The notes: generated by a model from the letters alone, not told the origin. A stretch of DNA of 63,583 bases from CAZQKE01 sp964593865 (GCA_964593865.1 CAZQKE010000034.1:1-63583); one strand, 5' to 3'. Shown: positions 39,808 to 50,900, numbered from the stretch's first letter. Made by a program: numbers and translations.

Positions 39808-41693
39808 GCTTCACTGAATTCGCCGTCGATCACGTCTTCATCGTCGGGCGGGGTGTAGCCCTCGCCTTCGGGCGGAGGCGTGGCGCCGGGCTGCTGATAC
39901 ATGGCCGCCCCCAATCGCTGTAGCGATTCGGCCAGGTCCTGGGTGGCGGCGCGGATGCGGTCCAGCTCGTTGCTTTCCAGGGCGGAACGGCAAGCGGCCA
40001 CTTTGTCCTCCACGTCGGAGCGGGCTTCGGGCGGAACTTTGGAGCCTTCTTCGCGGAGCAGCTTTTCGGCCTGGTAGATGAGTGAATCGGCGTTGTTGCG
40101 GGCTTCGACCTCCTGCCGCCGTCGTTCGTCTTCTTGGCGATGCTGCTCGGCTTCGCGGATCATCCGCTCTATTTCTTCCTCGCTCAACCCGCTGGAAGCG
40201 GTGATGGTGATGGATTGTTCACGTCCGGTGGCCTTGTCTTTGGCCGAAACGTGGAGGATGCCGTCAGCATCAATGTCAAAGGTCACTTCAATTTGAGGAA
40301 CGCCGCGGGGTGCGGGTGGGATGCCGTCCAGGATAAAGCGGCCCAGCGATTTGTTGTCGGCGGCCATGGTCCGCTCGCCCTGGAGGACGTGGATTTCCAC
40401 CTGGGTTTGACCGTCGGCGGCGGTGGAAAAGATCTGGCTCTTTCTGGTAGGGATGGTGGTGTTGCGCTCAATGAGGGGAGTGGCGACGTGGCCCAGCGTT
40501 TCGATGCTCAGAGTCAGGGGGGTCACGTCCAGGAGCAGCACGTCCTTGACCTCGCCGCCCAGGACGCCGGCCTGGATGGCCGCGCCCAGGGCTACTACTT
40601 CATCGGGGTTGACCCCTTTGTGCGGTTCCTTGCCGAAGAACCGTCGCACCGCCTCTTGGATGGCGGGCATTCGGGTCATGCCGCCGACCAGGATCACTTC
40701 ATCAATGTCCTGTTGGGTCAGTTTGGCGTCCTTGAGGGCCTGCTGGCAGGGGCCGATGGTCTTTTGGATCAGGTCGTCCACCAACTGCTCCAACTTGGCG
40801 CGGGTCAAGGTCATTTGCAGGTGTTTGGGGCCGCTGGCATCGGCGGTGATGAAGGGCAGGTTGATCTCGGTCTGCATGGTGGTAGAAAGCTCAATCTTGG
40901 CCTTTTCCGCGGCTTCCTTGAGCCGCTGCAGGGCCATGCGGTCCTCCCGCAGGTCAATCCCCTCTTCTTTGAGAAATTCATCGGCCACCCAGTTGATGAT
41001 GCGCTGGTCAAAGTCGTCGCCGCCCAGGAAGGTATCGCCGTTGGTGGAAAGCACTTCAAACACATTGTCGCCCACGTCCAGGATGCTGATGTCAAAAGTT
41101 CCGCCGCCCAGGTCGTAGACGGCGATCTTTTGTTCAACGCCCTTGCCCAGGCCGTAGGCCAGGGAGGAAGCGGTCGGTTCGTTGATGATGCGCAGCACCT
41201 CCAACCCGGCGATGCGACCGGCGTCTTTGGTCGCCTGGCGTTGGCTGTCGTTAAAGTAGGCCGGGACGGTGATGACCGCCTTGGTCACCGGCTCGCCCAG
41301 GTAGGCTTCGGCGTCCTGTTTGATCTTTTGCAGGATCATGGCCGAAATTTCGGGCGGCGAGTAGGTTTTGCCTCCCATCTCCACCCAGGCGTCGCCGTTG
41401 GGCCGTTCTATGATTTTGTAGGGCAGAATCCGCCGCGCTTTGACCACTTCCGGGTCGTTGTACTTGCGGCCCATCAGCCGTTTGATGGAAAAGATGGTGT
41501 TTTCCGGGTTGGTGACGGCCTGCCGTCGTGCCATTTGGCCCACCATCCGTTCGCCCGTTTTGGGGTTGACGGCAACGACGGAGGGAAAGAGCCTTCCTCC
41601 TTCCGAGCTGGGAATGACGGTTGGATCGCCGCCTTCCATGACGGCGCAAACCGAGTTGGTCGTTCCGAGATCAATGCCGACAATTCTAGACAT
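39804..41693 (-). CDS. dnaK: Chaperone protein DnaK (Hsp70)
   Basis: 629 residues; ATG after GAGGTGA. IVGIDLGTTNSVCAVMEGG opens the ATPase domain; VPAYFNDSQRQATKDAG, YDLGGGTFDISILD and VILVGGMTRMPAIQ are the other Hsp70 signatures. The substrate domain and lid follow, ending in a short acidic tail (PPDDEDVIDGEFSEA). It is the core of the HrcA-controlled heat-shock operon. A heptamer repeat fills the gap to grpE. Confidence 0.98.
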   Translation of the reverse strand: MSRIVGIDLGTTNSVCAVMEGGDPTVIPSSEGGRLFPSVVAVNPKTGERMVGQMARRQAVTNPENTIFSIKRLMGRKYNDPEVVKARRILPYKIIERPNGDAWVEMGGKTYSPPEISAMILQKIKQDAEAYLGEPVTKAVITVPAYFNDSQRQATKDAGRIAGLEVLRIINEPTASSLAYGLGKGVEQKIAVYDLGGGTFDISILDVGDNVFEVLSTNGDTFLGGDDFDQRIINWVADEFLKEEGIDLREDRMALQRLKEAAEKAKIELSTTMQTEINLPFITADASGPKHLQMTLTRAKLEQLVDDLIQKTIGPCQQALKDAKLTQQDIDEVILVGGMTRMPAIQEAVRRFFGKEPHKGVNPDEVVALGAAIQAGVLGGEVKDVLLLDVTPLTLSIETLGHVATPLIERNTTIPTRKSQIFSTAADGQTQVEIHVLQGERTMAADNKSLGRFILDGIPPAPRGVPQIEVTFDIDADGILHVSAKDKATGREQSITITASSGLSEEEIERMIREAEQHRQEDERRRQEVEARNNADSLIYQAEKLLREEGSKVPPEARSDVEDKVAACRSALESNELDRIRAATQDLAESLQRLGAAMYQQPGATPPPEGEGYTPPDDEDVIDGEFSEA

Positions 41694-41712
41694 AATTTCA
41701 CCTCTTCAAAAA

Positions 41713-41760
41713 TTGGTCATTGCTCATGACCGTTGGTCATTCCTCATTGATCATTTCTCA
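41713..41760. repeat. Heptamer microrepeat (TTNNTCA) between dnaK and grpE
   Basis: Units TTGGTCA, TTGCTCA, a 6-nt TGACCG, TTGGTCA, TTCCTCA, TTGATCA, TTTCTCA. The repeat runs into the end of grpE and supplies its stop codon (41751-41753). Confidence 0.75.
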
Positions 41761-42419
41761 TCATCCGGTTCATCGGATGTTTCATCGGGAGGACCGGCAG
41801 AGACGCGGACCATGCTGGGCCGCAGGATCAGGTCGCCCAGGCGGTAGCCCTTTTGCGCCTCGGCGATGATGTGGCCTTCCGGTGTTTCCTCCGACGGCTC
41901 GTGGGTGATGGCTTGGTGGATGGCCGGGTCGAATTCCCGGCCTTCGGCCTCAATGGGGGTGACGCCTTCCTGGTCCAGCAGGGCGTGGAGTTTGCGCCGG
42001 ACCAACTCCACGCCTTCGATCCACGGCTCTTTGCTCAGATGGTCGGGTAGATTGGCAAAGGCCCGGTCAAAGTCGTCCACGATGGGGAGGATGCGGCTCA
42101 GCACGTCGGCTTTGGCGTTGGTGTATGCCTGGGCCTGTTCCCGTTGGAAGCGTTTGCGGGCGTTGGCCAGCTCGGCTCTGGCCCGTTGCCAACCGTCCAG
42201 GTACTCGGCCTCTTTGGCCCGGGCCTCTTCTAATGCCTGACGCAGGATGGTCAGCTCATCGGGTTCCTCCTTTTGTTCTCCCTCCTCTGTCGTTGCCTCC
42301 TCCGTCACCTCCTCGGTTTGGGCCTCTTTTTGCTCTGCCTGCGGTGATTGTTCCTCTTGCTCCTCCGGTTCTTCCCGTGCTTCCCGGATCTCTTGTTCGG
42401 CTACTTGTGTCTCGCTCAT
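41751..42419 (-). CDS. grpE: Nucleotide exchange factor GrpE
   Basis: 222 residues. A long acidic N-terminal tail (~1-60, rich in Glu, Gln and Thr) is followed by the coiled-coil helix (ILRQALEEARAKEAEYLDGW) and the beta domain with IEAEGREFDPAIHQAI and GYRLGDLILRPSMVRVS. It releases ADP from DnaK. It starts 3 bp after the hrcA stop. Confidence 0.95.
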   Translation of the reverse strand: MSETQVAEQEIREAREEPEEQEEQSPQAEQKEAQTEEVTEEATTEEGEQKEEPDELTILRQALEEARAKEAEYLDGWQRARAELANARKRFQREQAQAYTNAKADVLSRILPIVDDFDRAFANLPDHLSKEPWIEGVELVRRKLHALLDQEGVTPIEAEGREFDPAIHQAITHEPSEETPEGHIIAEAQKGYRLGDLILRPSMVRVSAGPPDETSDEPDDEK

Positions 42420-42422
42420 GTT

Positions 42423-43472
42423 CTACTCCTCCGGTGTTGGTACAGATTCGGTCATGCCGTACAGTTCGCGGAAAAGATCGCTCATCAGCCCGGCCACGTA
42501 GCGCACGGCGGAGATGGCTCGGTTGTAGGGCATCCGCATCGGCCCTACGACCCCCAACGCGCCTTTGGCCGCGCCGCTGACGCCGTAGGGCGAGACCACC
42601 AGGCTGCATTCCCGCAGCTCGTTCCATTTCCCTTCCCCGCCGATGATGACCTGCACGCCGCCCACTTCCAGCATCTCGGTCAGCAGGTCCTCCAGCAGGG
42701 CGCGGTCTTCAAAGAGCTGGATCACGTTGCGGGCACTTTCCGGTACGGAGAATTCAGGTTGGTGCAGGATGTTCAGCAGGCCATCGCGGTAAAGGTGCAG
42801 CCCGGCTTGGTCGTCCACCCGCTTCATGATCTGCACGACTTTGTCCAGGATCTGTTGTTCAAAGGCTCCCACTTGGGAGCGGCAGGCTTGCACCCGGCTG
42901 GCCGATGCACCGACGCACAGGTCGTTCAGACGATTGGCGACTTGGCTGAGGGTATCTTGGCTCATGGCCTCGTCCAGGGTGAGGATCTGTTGCTGGACCA
43001 TGCCCCCTTCCAGGACGACGATGAGCATGATCATCGTATCGCGCAGGGAGATCAGCTGCAGGTGGCGGAGGCGGCACTGCTCCGTCTTGACGCTGGTGAC
43101 GACGGCGGCCGATTGGGCCGTGCGGGCCAGCACGGAAGCGGCCAGACGCATCCATTGTTCCAGGTCCACACCGACCTGGTGGAACTGGTGACGGATGGTC
43201 CGCTGCTCGGCCGGAGGCAGGTCCGATTCGTGCATCAGCCGCTCGACGAAATAGCGATAGCCCCGCTCTGTGGGCACGCGCCCGGCGGAGGTGTGGGGTT
43301 GGGTCAGATAGCCGTGCTCTTCTAGAATCGCCATTTCGTTGCGGATGGTGGCCGAGCTGACGCCCAACCCATAGCCCTGGATCCGTTTGGAGCCGACCGG
43401 TTGGGCGGCGGCGATATACTCCCGGACAACCAGGGCCAGGATCAATTGTTGACGTGGTGTCAGATCGCTCAT
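42423..43472 (-). CDS. hrcA: Heat-inducible transcription repressor HrcA
   Basis: 349 residues. An N-terminal winged helix (LTPRQQLILALVVREYIA, SATIRNEMAILEEHGYL) and an HrcA-type GAF-like core (YFVERLMHES, VIIGGEGKWNELRECSLVVSPYG, GALGVVGPMRMPYNRAISAV). It represses heat-shock genes by binding CIRCE; a perfect CIRCE lies 19 bp upstream of its own start, so the operon is autoregulated. Confidence 0.96.
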   Translation of the reverse strand: MSDLTPRQQLILALVVREYIAAAQPVGSKRIQGYGLGVSSATIRNEMAILEEHGYLTQPHTSAGRVPTERGYRYFVERLMHESDLPPAEQRTIRHQFHQVGVDLEQWMRLAASVLARTAQSAAVVTSVKTEQCRLRHLQLISLRDTMIMLIVVLEGGMVQQQILTLDEAMSQDTLSQVANRLNDLCVGASASRVQACRSQVGAFEQQILDKVVQIMKRVDDQAGLHLYRDGLLNILHQPEFSVPESARNVIQLFEDRALLEDLLTEMLEVGGVQVIIGGEGKWNELRECSLVVSPYGVSGAAKGALGVVGPMRMPYNRAISAVRYVAGLMSDLFRELYGMTESVPTPEE

Positions 43473-43490
43473 CCTTTACCCCGGAAAGTT

Positions 43491-43517
43491 TTAGCACTCT
43501 GATTGTTAGAGTGCTAA
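43491..43517. promoter_or_regulatory. CIRCE operator (perfect)
   Basis: TTAGCACTC (43491-43499), 9-nt spacer, GAGTGCTAA (43509-43517): the exact consensus inverted repeat bound by HrcA. It lies in the predicted 5' leader just downstream of the transcription start. Confidence 0.98.
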
Positions 43518-43532
43518 TGCACTCCATTGGGG

Positions 43533-43561
43533 ATGATACCACGAATTGGCAAGGCTGTCAA
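43533..43561 (-). promoter_or_regulatory. Promoter of the heat-shock operon
   Basis: Minus strand TTGACA (43561-43556), 17 bp, TATCAT (43538-43533). The start is expected near 43526, so CIRCE occupies the first part of the transcript. Confidence 0.88.
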
Positions 43562-43582
43562 ATGGCAGGGGACGCGGTTGGC

Positions 43583-44985
<1,403 letters not shown>

Positions 44986-44989
<4 letters not shown>

Positions 44990-45951
44990 CGGTGTTCACC
45001 ACCTTCTGCGACCGGTACTGCCGAAGCCACCCCTCGCTTTTCCGGTGGGCGCAACCGATCTCGCAGGATGGCCCACCCCCCCAGCAGGGCGACGGCAGCG
45101 TAGATCAGCCGGTTAAGCGGTTCCGGTGTTTCTTGCTTGTAATGTTTGTCGTGGAAAAGGCGCATGGTTTCGTAGAATTTGGCGTTGGCGAAGCTGCTCC
45201 GCTGGCGGCTTGATTGGCCCTTGTAGTGCAAGACGGTTACGTCGGCGTTGTACCACACCTGCCAGCCCCGCTGCTTGATCCGGTAGCACAGATCCAGGTC
45301 CTCCGCATACATAAAGAACCGCTCATCCAGCAACCCCACTTCTTGGAGGGCTTCTCGCCGGATGAGCATAAACGCGCCGACCACCGAGTCCACTTCCGTC
45401 GTCATGTCGGGCGGCAGGTAGGTGACGTTGTAGCGGCCAAAGCGGCGGCTGCGGGGGAAGAGCTTGCTCAACCCGGAAAGGCGGTAAAAGGCAACCTCCG
45501 GTGTGGGGAAGCTCCGCCGACATGCTTTGTCCAAGCTGCCGTCGGCCCGCACCAAGCGCGGACCGGCCACGCCTGCTTGGGGGTGTGCCTCCATAAAAGC
45601 CAGCATTTCGGCAAGGGCAGAAGGAGGAAGGAGGGTGTCCGGGTTCAGGAGCAGGACGTAGCGGGGCGGGTCGGTGGATTGGTGCGTCGGTGGGGGGGCA
45701 TCCGGCGGTCGGAAGCCGAATGCCCGCAAGCCCAGGTTGTTCCCTGCCGCATAGCCCCTGTTTTCGGCGCGGATAAGGTGCACTTGGGGAAATTCGGCGG
45801 CGACCATGTCTGCGCTGCCGTCGGTGGAGCCGTTGTCTACGACGCAGACGCGGTAGGCCAAATCCCCCCGGCTGTCAAACACCGAAGCCAAGCAGTCGCG
45901 CAACAGGTCGCGGACGTTATAGTTGACAATGACGATCCCCAAGTCAAGCAC
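44986..45951 (-). CDS. GT2 family glycosyltransferase
   Basis: 321 residues from a GTG at 45951 (LDLGIVIVNYNV follows), chosen because the promoter at 45988-46015 lies just upstream; longer frames read through it. Motifs: VNYN, VVDNGSTDGSADMV, NRGYAAGNNLGL, LLLNPDTLLPPSAL (DxD-like NPD) and GAFMLIRREAL...DERFFMYAEDLDLCYRI, typical of rhamnosyl- or galactofuranosyl-type GT2 enzymes. A C-terminal hydrophobic segment may anchor it. It works with the priming transferase in glycan assembly (inference). Confidence 0.9.
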
Positions 45952-45987
45952 TTTCGCACCCCAGGTGGGAAAGGGTTGGTCATCCCC

Positions 45988-46015
45988 ATTATACCGGACC
46001 TGGGACCATCGGCAA
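45988..46015 (-). promoter_or_regulatory. Promoter of the GT2 / sugar transferase operon
   Basis: Minus strand TTGCCG (46015-46010), 16 bp, TATAAT (45993-45988). The leader to the GTG start is about 30 nt. Confidence 0.7.
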
Positions 46016-46053
46016 AATGGCGGCAGGTTCACGGCAGAGGATGAACGCAGATT

Positions 46054-46698
46054 TCAGCCCTTTGGTTCCAGTTTGAAGCCGTACCCCCGCACCGTCACCA
46101 CATACTCACCGTCGGGGTCCAACTCGCGCAGGCGCAGGCGCACGCGCCGCACCAGGGCGTCGATGGCTTCATCGCTGATCCCTTCGGCTCGGTCCTCCGG
46201 CCAGACGGCGGCGATGATTTCCTCGCGGCTGTAGACGCGGCCCGGTTGCTCGGCCAAGAGGGCCAAGAGGGTGAACTGGGCCTGGGAAAGGGGCGGTTCC
46301 AGCTGCCGACCGCCCACATACACCTGCCGCGCTGCTCGGTCCAGCACCAGCCCCGGTCTGCCCTGGGCGGAGGGCAAGGGGGCCGTCGAGCCGTAATCTA
46401 CAAAGGTCAATTTGATCAGGGGGGTCACCTGCACTTCATCGCCGTCGTTCAATACTACCGGCCCGGTGATGCGCCGCCCGTTGACAAACGTACCGTTCTT
46501 GCTGCCCAGGTCCTCCAGGACGTATCTTTCCCCTTCCCGGCGGATGCGGGCGTGGTGGCGGGAAACCCAGCGGTCGTCCACTACCACGTCGTTGTCCGGC
46601 CAGCGACCCAGGGTCGTTATCTCTTTGTCCAACGACCAGCGGCCCTTGATCTCTTCTCCTTCCGTCCACAGCAGCAGAGCCGCTTCTTTTTCCGACAT
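46054..46698 (-). CDS. FHA domain-winged helix transcription factor
   Basis: 214 residues from ATG 46698 after GGAGGGG. An N-terminal FHA domain (~27-95) shows the phosphothreonine-binding signature: TTLGRWPDNDVVVDD, VSRHHARI and LEDLGSKNGTFVNG. A C-terminal OmpR-type winged helix (~118-212) contains LSQAQFTLLALLAEQPG, YSREEIIAAVWPE, DEAIDALVRRVRLRLREL and a wing VTVRGYGFKLE. It has no receiver domain, so control is probably by phosphothreonine rather than aspartate phosphorylation. A Ser/Thr kinase is transcribed divergently from the same 76-bp gap. Confidence 0.9.
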   Translation of the reverse strand: MSEKEAALLLWTEGEEIKGRWSLDKEITTLGRWPDNDVVVDDRWVSRHHARIRREGERYVLEDLGSKNGTFVNGRRITGPVVLNDGDEVQVTPLIKLTFVDYGSTAPLPSAQGRPGLVLDRAARQVYVGGRQLEPPLSQAQFTLLALLAEQPGRVYSREEIIAAVWPEDRAEGISDEAIDALVRRVRLRLRELDPDGEYVVTVRGYGFKLEPKG

Positions 46699-46710
46699 CC
46701 GTTCCCCTCC

Positions 46711-46739
46711 TTGACAGGATGTGTCGGTTGCAGTAGTAT
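46711..46739 (+). promoter_or_regulatory. Promoter of the Ser/Thr kinase gene
   Basis: TTGACA (46711-46716), 17 bp, TAGTAT (46734-46739). The start is near 46746 with a leader of about 29 nt, excluding a GTG start at 46721. Confidence 0.8.
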
Positions 46740-46747
46740 TGCCTGTG

Positions 46748-46768
46748 GCGTATTGCGTATTGCATGGA
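46748..46768. repeat. Short heptamer repeat in the kinase leader
   Basis: GCGTATT occurs twice in tandem (46748-46761), followed by GCATGGA; GCCTGTG precedes. It resembles the heptamer arrays elsewhere but is too short to be sure. Confidence 0.4.
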
Positions 46769-46774
46769 GTGGAA

Positions 46775-47785
46775 ATGCACGTTGGGCTGGAACCGGGCGC
46801 ACGCCTGCGCAACCGATACGAAATCCTGGCCCTCATCGGCCAGGGGGGCATGGGCGCGGTCTACAAGGCTGCCGACCTGCGCCTGCCCGGTCGCCTGTGC
46901 GCCATCAAGGAGATCTGGCCGCCGCCCGGCATCGGCGCCGAGGCGTTGGCCCAGGCCCGGCGGCAATTCCTCCGCGAAGCCAGTACCCTGGCCCGCTTGG
47001 ACCACCCCAACCTACCCAAAGTATCCGATTATTTCACCTTGCCCCCGGAAGAGACACCCGACGGCGACATCAGCCGCGATTACCTGGTCATGGACTATGT
47101 GCCCGGTCGGGATTTGCAGCAATTGGTCCGGCAGGCCAACCGCGAGGGACGTTTTCTCGACCAAGCCCAGGTCCTGGGTTGGATGGCCCAGTTGTGCGAC
47201 GCCTTGACCTACCTTCACGGCCAGGAGCCGCCGGTCCTCCACCGGGACATCAAACCGGCCAACATCAAGCTGACCCCTGCCGGGCGCATTAAGCTGGTAG
47301 ATTTTGGTCTGGTCAAGCCCCTGGACCCCGATGATCCCAAGACGCTGACCGGTTTGCGGGGCGTCGGCTCCCTGCCTTATACCCCTCTGGAGCAGTACGC
47401 CGGAGAGTTAGGCCACACCGACGTTCGCAGCGATCTGTATAGCCTGGGGGCGACTCTCTACCACTTGCTCACCGGTCGGCCCCCGGCCAGTGCCCAGGAG
47501 CGTTTCCTGGACCCGGAGGCCCTGGTGCCGCCCCGCCGGGCCAACCCGGCCATCGCCCCCGCCGTGGAAGAAGCGATCCTGGCCGCTCTGGCCCTCCATC
47601 CCAACGACCGTCCTCCGTCCGTAGCGGCCTGGGCGCAGATGCTGCAGGGGGAATCGCTCCCCGCGTCCGCTTCTGCTTCCCCCGCACCGACGGTTGGCTG
47701 GACAGAAGCGATCAAGGCGAACCGGTGGCTGCTCCTCCTGGCTTTGGCCACCGTCATCGCCGCCGTCGGCCTCACCCTGCGCTGA
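46775..47785 (+). CDS. Membrane-anchored Ser/Thr protein kinase
   Basis: 336 residues from ATG 46775 (GGAGTGG upstream). Kinase motifs: Gly-rich IGQGGMGAVYKA, Lys in CAIKEIW, hinge LVMDYVPGRDL, catalytic LHRDIKPANIKL and DFGLVKP; the activation segment reads GVGSLPYTPLEQYAG. After the kinase domain (~1-280) comes a Ser/Ala/Pro linker and one C-terminal membrane helix (WLLLLALATVIAAVGLTLR) ending at the membrane, with no outside sensor domain. It probably phosphorylates threonines on cytosolic partners, the divergent FHA regulator being the obvious candidate (inference). Confidence 0.93.
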   Translation: MHVGLEPGARLRNRYEILALIGQGGMGAVYKAADLRLPGRLCAIKEIWPPPGIGAEALAQARRQFLREASTLARLDHPNLPKVSDYFTLPPEETPDGDISRDYLVMDYVPGRDLQQLVRQANREGRFLDQAQVLGWMAQLCDALTYLHGQEPPVLHRDIKPANIKLTPAGRIKLVDFGLVKPLDPDDPKTLTGLRGVGSLPYTPLEQYAGELGHTDVRSDLYSLGATLYHLLTGRPPASAQERFLDPEALVPPRRANPAIAPAVEEAILAALALHPNDRPPSVAAWAQMLQGESLPASASASPAPTVGWTEAIKANRWLLLLALATVIAAVGLTLR

Positions 47786-47813
47786 GGATAGCATGGAACC
47801 GGGCATCTGTCAA

Positions 47814-47842
47814 TTGACAATCGTTCCCTTTCCGGGTATAAT
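47814..47842 (+). promoter_or_regulatory. Promoter of tRNA-Val
   Basis: TTGACA (47814-47819), 17 bp, TATAAT (47837-47842): both hexamers match consensus. Transcription begins ~5 nt before the mature tRNA. Confidence 0.93.
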
Positions 47843-47853
47843 GTGTGCCCGGC

Positions 47854-47929
47854 GGGCGAATAGCTCAGTTGGAAGAGCACTTCCCTTACAAGGAAGGGGT
47901 CACAGGTTCAAGTCCTGTTTCGCCCACCA
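47854..47929 (+). tRNA. tRNA-Val (anticodon TAC)
   Basis: 76 nt. The acceptor stem GGGCGAA pairs with TTCGCCC; D stem GCTC/GAGC; anticodon stem CTTCC/GGAAG with loop CTTACAA, anticodon TAC; T arm ACAGG-TTCAAGT-CCTGT. The 3' A-CCA is encoded. It reads GUA and, by wobble, other valine codons. Confidence 0.98.
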
Positions 47930-47937
47930 AGCGACGT

Positions 47938-47962
47938 AGGGGCAGGTCTGCGGCCTGCCCCT
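47938..47962 (+). terminator. Hairpin terminator after tRNA-Val
   Basis: AGGGGCAGG pairs with CCTGCCCCT around TCTGCGG, followed by GTTTC. The T-tract is short, so termination may be partial and read into the next gene. Confidence 0.65.
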
Positions 47963-47989
47963 GTTTCACGCAGCAGGCAGAGGGACTGT

Positions 47990-50900
47990 ATGGAACCGAC
48001 AGGCACGTCATCGGACCGTCGCACCGGGCGGGGAACCCGACCGGCCCTGATCGCCATCCTGATATTGGGTGCGGTCTTTCGCTTCTACAACGTCAACTGG
48101 GACAAGGGGACCTACCACATCCACCCCGACGAACGCTATACGACCATGGTCATCACCCGCATCCAATGGCCGGATAGCTTGGCCGAGTATTTTGACACCA
48201 GCCGTTCCCCCCTCAACGCCCGCAACGTGGACATGGTCTACTTTTACGGGACTTTTCCCCTCTTTCTGACCAAGTTCGTCGCCGGTCAGCTGGACGTCTT
48301 GCAGACCATGTACGCCGAAATGCGCCCCGACACCGCAGAGTTTCTGGCCCGGCATCCTTCCTGGACCGGCTATGACCGCATCCACCTGGTGGGGCGTGTC
48401 CTTTCGGGCCTGTTTGACCTGGGTTCCGTCCTGCTTCTCTTTTTCCTGGCCCGCCGCATCTTTGACCGGCGGGTGGGCCTTATCGCCGCCTTTCTCCTGG
48501 CCCTGACCGTCCTCAACATCCAGGGTTCCCACTATTTCGTCGTGGATACCTTTCTCACCTTTTTCGTCCTGGTGGTCCTTTGGTTCACCCTGGATGTGGT
48601 GGAGGGCAAGGGTTGGTCGGCTTACCTGGGCGTAGGCGCGGCCATGGGCCTGGCCCTGGCCTGCAAGGTGAGCGTCTTTTTGCTGTCCGTCGTCGTCGCC
48701 CTGGGGGTCTGGCTGTGGGTGCGGCGGCAGGTGCTCGCCGGGCGGAGCGTGGGCGGCGCGTTGTGGCAGGCCGGTGCGGGTTTGGCCCTGGCCGTCGTTG
48801 CTGCCCTGGCCCTTTTCCGCGTCGCCCAACCCTACGCCTGGGCCGGTCCCGATTATGACGGCTGGGAGAGCATCCCCGAACCGTGGCAATCCAGGCTGCG
48901 GGTCCTGGAAAAGATCCCCGAACCGCTGCAACCGCTCCTCATGCCCAACCCCCGCTGGCTGGCCGACATCGCCGAGGCGGGCGCCCAACAGACCGGCGAG
49001 GCCGACCTGCCCTGGGGCCGCCAGTGGACCGAGCGCACGCCCTGGCTCTGGCCCCTGGAAAACATGGTCAAATGGGGGATGGGCCTGCCCCTGGGTATCG
49101 CCGCCTGGCTGGGCGTCGGGCTGGCGGTGGTCCAGACCGTCCGTCTCCGGCTGCGCAAAAAGCGGGGCATTGGGCATTGGGCATTGGTTATCATCCCCCT
49201 CTCCTGGGTGCTGCTCACCTTTTTCTGGCAAGGGATGCAATACGTCAAATCGGTGCGCTACTTTTTGCCCATCTTTCCCTGCCTGACCATGTTCGCCGCC
49301 TATCTCGTGGTCGCCGTCTGGGATTGGGCCGAGACGAAACGGCGGCGGGTGCGGATCGCCGCCGGGGTGCTGGCCGCCGTCGTCCTGCTGGGGGCGTTGG
49401 GTTGGGCCTTTGCCTTCATCCAAATCTACACCGAGCCGGTGACGCGGGTGCAGGCCACCCGCTGGATGTACGAAAACATCGAAAGCGGAGCCACCTTGCA
49501 AACCCGCACCGCCGATGGACGGCCCGGCAAGATACAGATTCCCTTGCCGTCGCGTTACATTTACGCCGCCAACGGCCAATGGCAGGTCACACCCTTTACC
49601 CCGCCGGAGGATGTGACCGCAACCGCCGTGGTGATGAACAACCTGACCGGCCTGGAAGGGCCGCGTGAGGGCGAATTTGAGGTCCAAATCACCGGCGAAG
49701 GGGGTGAGCTGTTGGCCCAGGGCCGGATCGCTGCTACCTTTGGCGGCGAAGGTGGCAAACGTCACGTCATTGACCTGCCCGATACCCCCCTGGAGGGCGG
49801 CAAAACCTATTACTTTCACAGCCGGGCGGTGCGCGGCGCGCCGCTGGTCAGCCAGGGGGCGGCCATCGCCAACGAGCATTTTGACGACCCCCTGCCCTTT
49901 AGCATGGACGGGCGCATTGCCTTTGGCGCGGGACCCTATCGCGGCCTGGAGCTGAAACTTTATGACGAGGACACGCCGGAGAAGCTGGAAGAGCTACTGG
50001 ACACCCTAGACGAAGCCGATTATATCAGCATGAGCAGCGGGCGGCTGTGGCAATCCATCCCCCGCCTGCCGATGCGCTACCCGGTGACGACCCGCTACTA
50101 CGAGCTCCTCTTTGCCGGGAAACTGGGCTTTGAAAAGGTCGCCGAGTTCCATTCCTACCCCCGCCTCTTCGGCATTGAGTTTGATGACACTTGGGCCGAA
50201 GAGCAGTTTACCGTCTATGACCACCCCAAGGTGCTCATCTACCGCAAAACGGAGGATTATGACCGGGAGAAGGTCAAAGCCATGCTCAGCGAGGGGATTG
50301 ACTGGGACAGCATCCCCCACTGGCTCAACCCCCGCGACGTGCCCAAGTGGCGGCGGGAACAGGCCCAAAAGCAGGAGACGCAGGAGCAGCAGAACGCCTT
50401 GATGCTCGGTGAGGAACAGTGGCGGTTGCAGCAGCAGAGCGGGACTTGGGGGTTGATCTTTAACCGCTACGGCTTGACCAACCGCCTGCCGACCCTTTCC
50501 TGGCTGCTCCTCCTGGCCGTCATCGGCCTGGCCGCCCTGCCCTTGACCGTCGCCCTCTTTGGCTTCCTGCCCGACCGGGGCTACATCCTGGCCCGGCCTG
50601 TGGGCGTCCTGCTCCTGGCCTGGCTCTCCTGGATGCTGACCAACCTGACGCCCCTGCACTACACGCGGGGGACCATCCTGTTGGCCCTGGGGCTGCTGGC
50701 CCTGGCCTCTGCCGCGACCCTGGCCCGGCCCGCCCGGCGCGACCGCTTCCGCGAGTTGTGGCGCACGCGCAAGCGGTTTGTCCTCCTTGAGGAGGCCCTG
50801 TTCCTGGCCTTCTTCTTCCTCTTTTGGTTCATCCGCCGGGGCAACCCCGACCTATGGCATCCCTGGATGGGCGGCGAGAAGCCGATGGACCTGGCTTATC

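Noticed and set aside
40134..41729. 531-codon frame opposite dnaK
   Set aside because: dnaK is unmistakable on the minus strand; the opposing frame is the well-known antisense artefact of dnaK-like genes.
48008..49879. 623-codon antisense frame opposite the DUF2298 gene
   Set aside because: A shadow frame of GC-rich coding sequence, rich in Gly/Pro/Gln/His and lacking any family motif; the plus-strand protein is clearly real.
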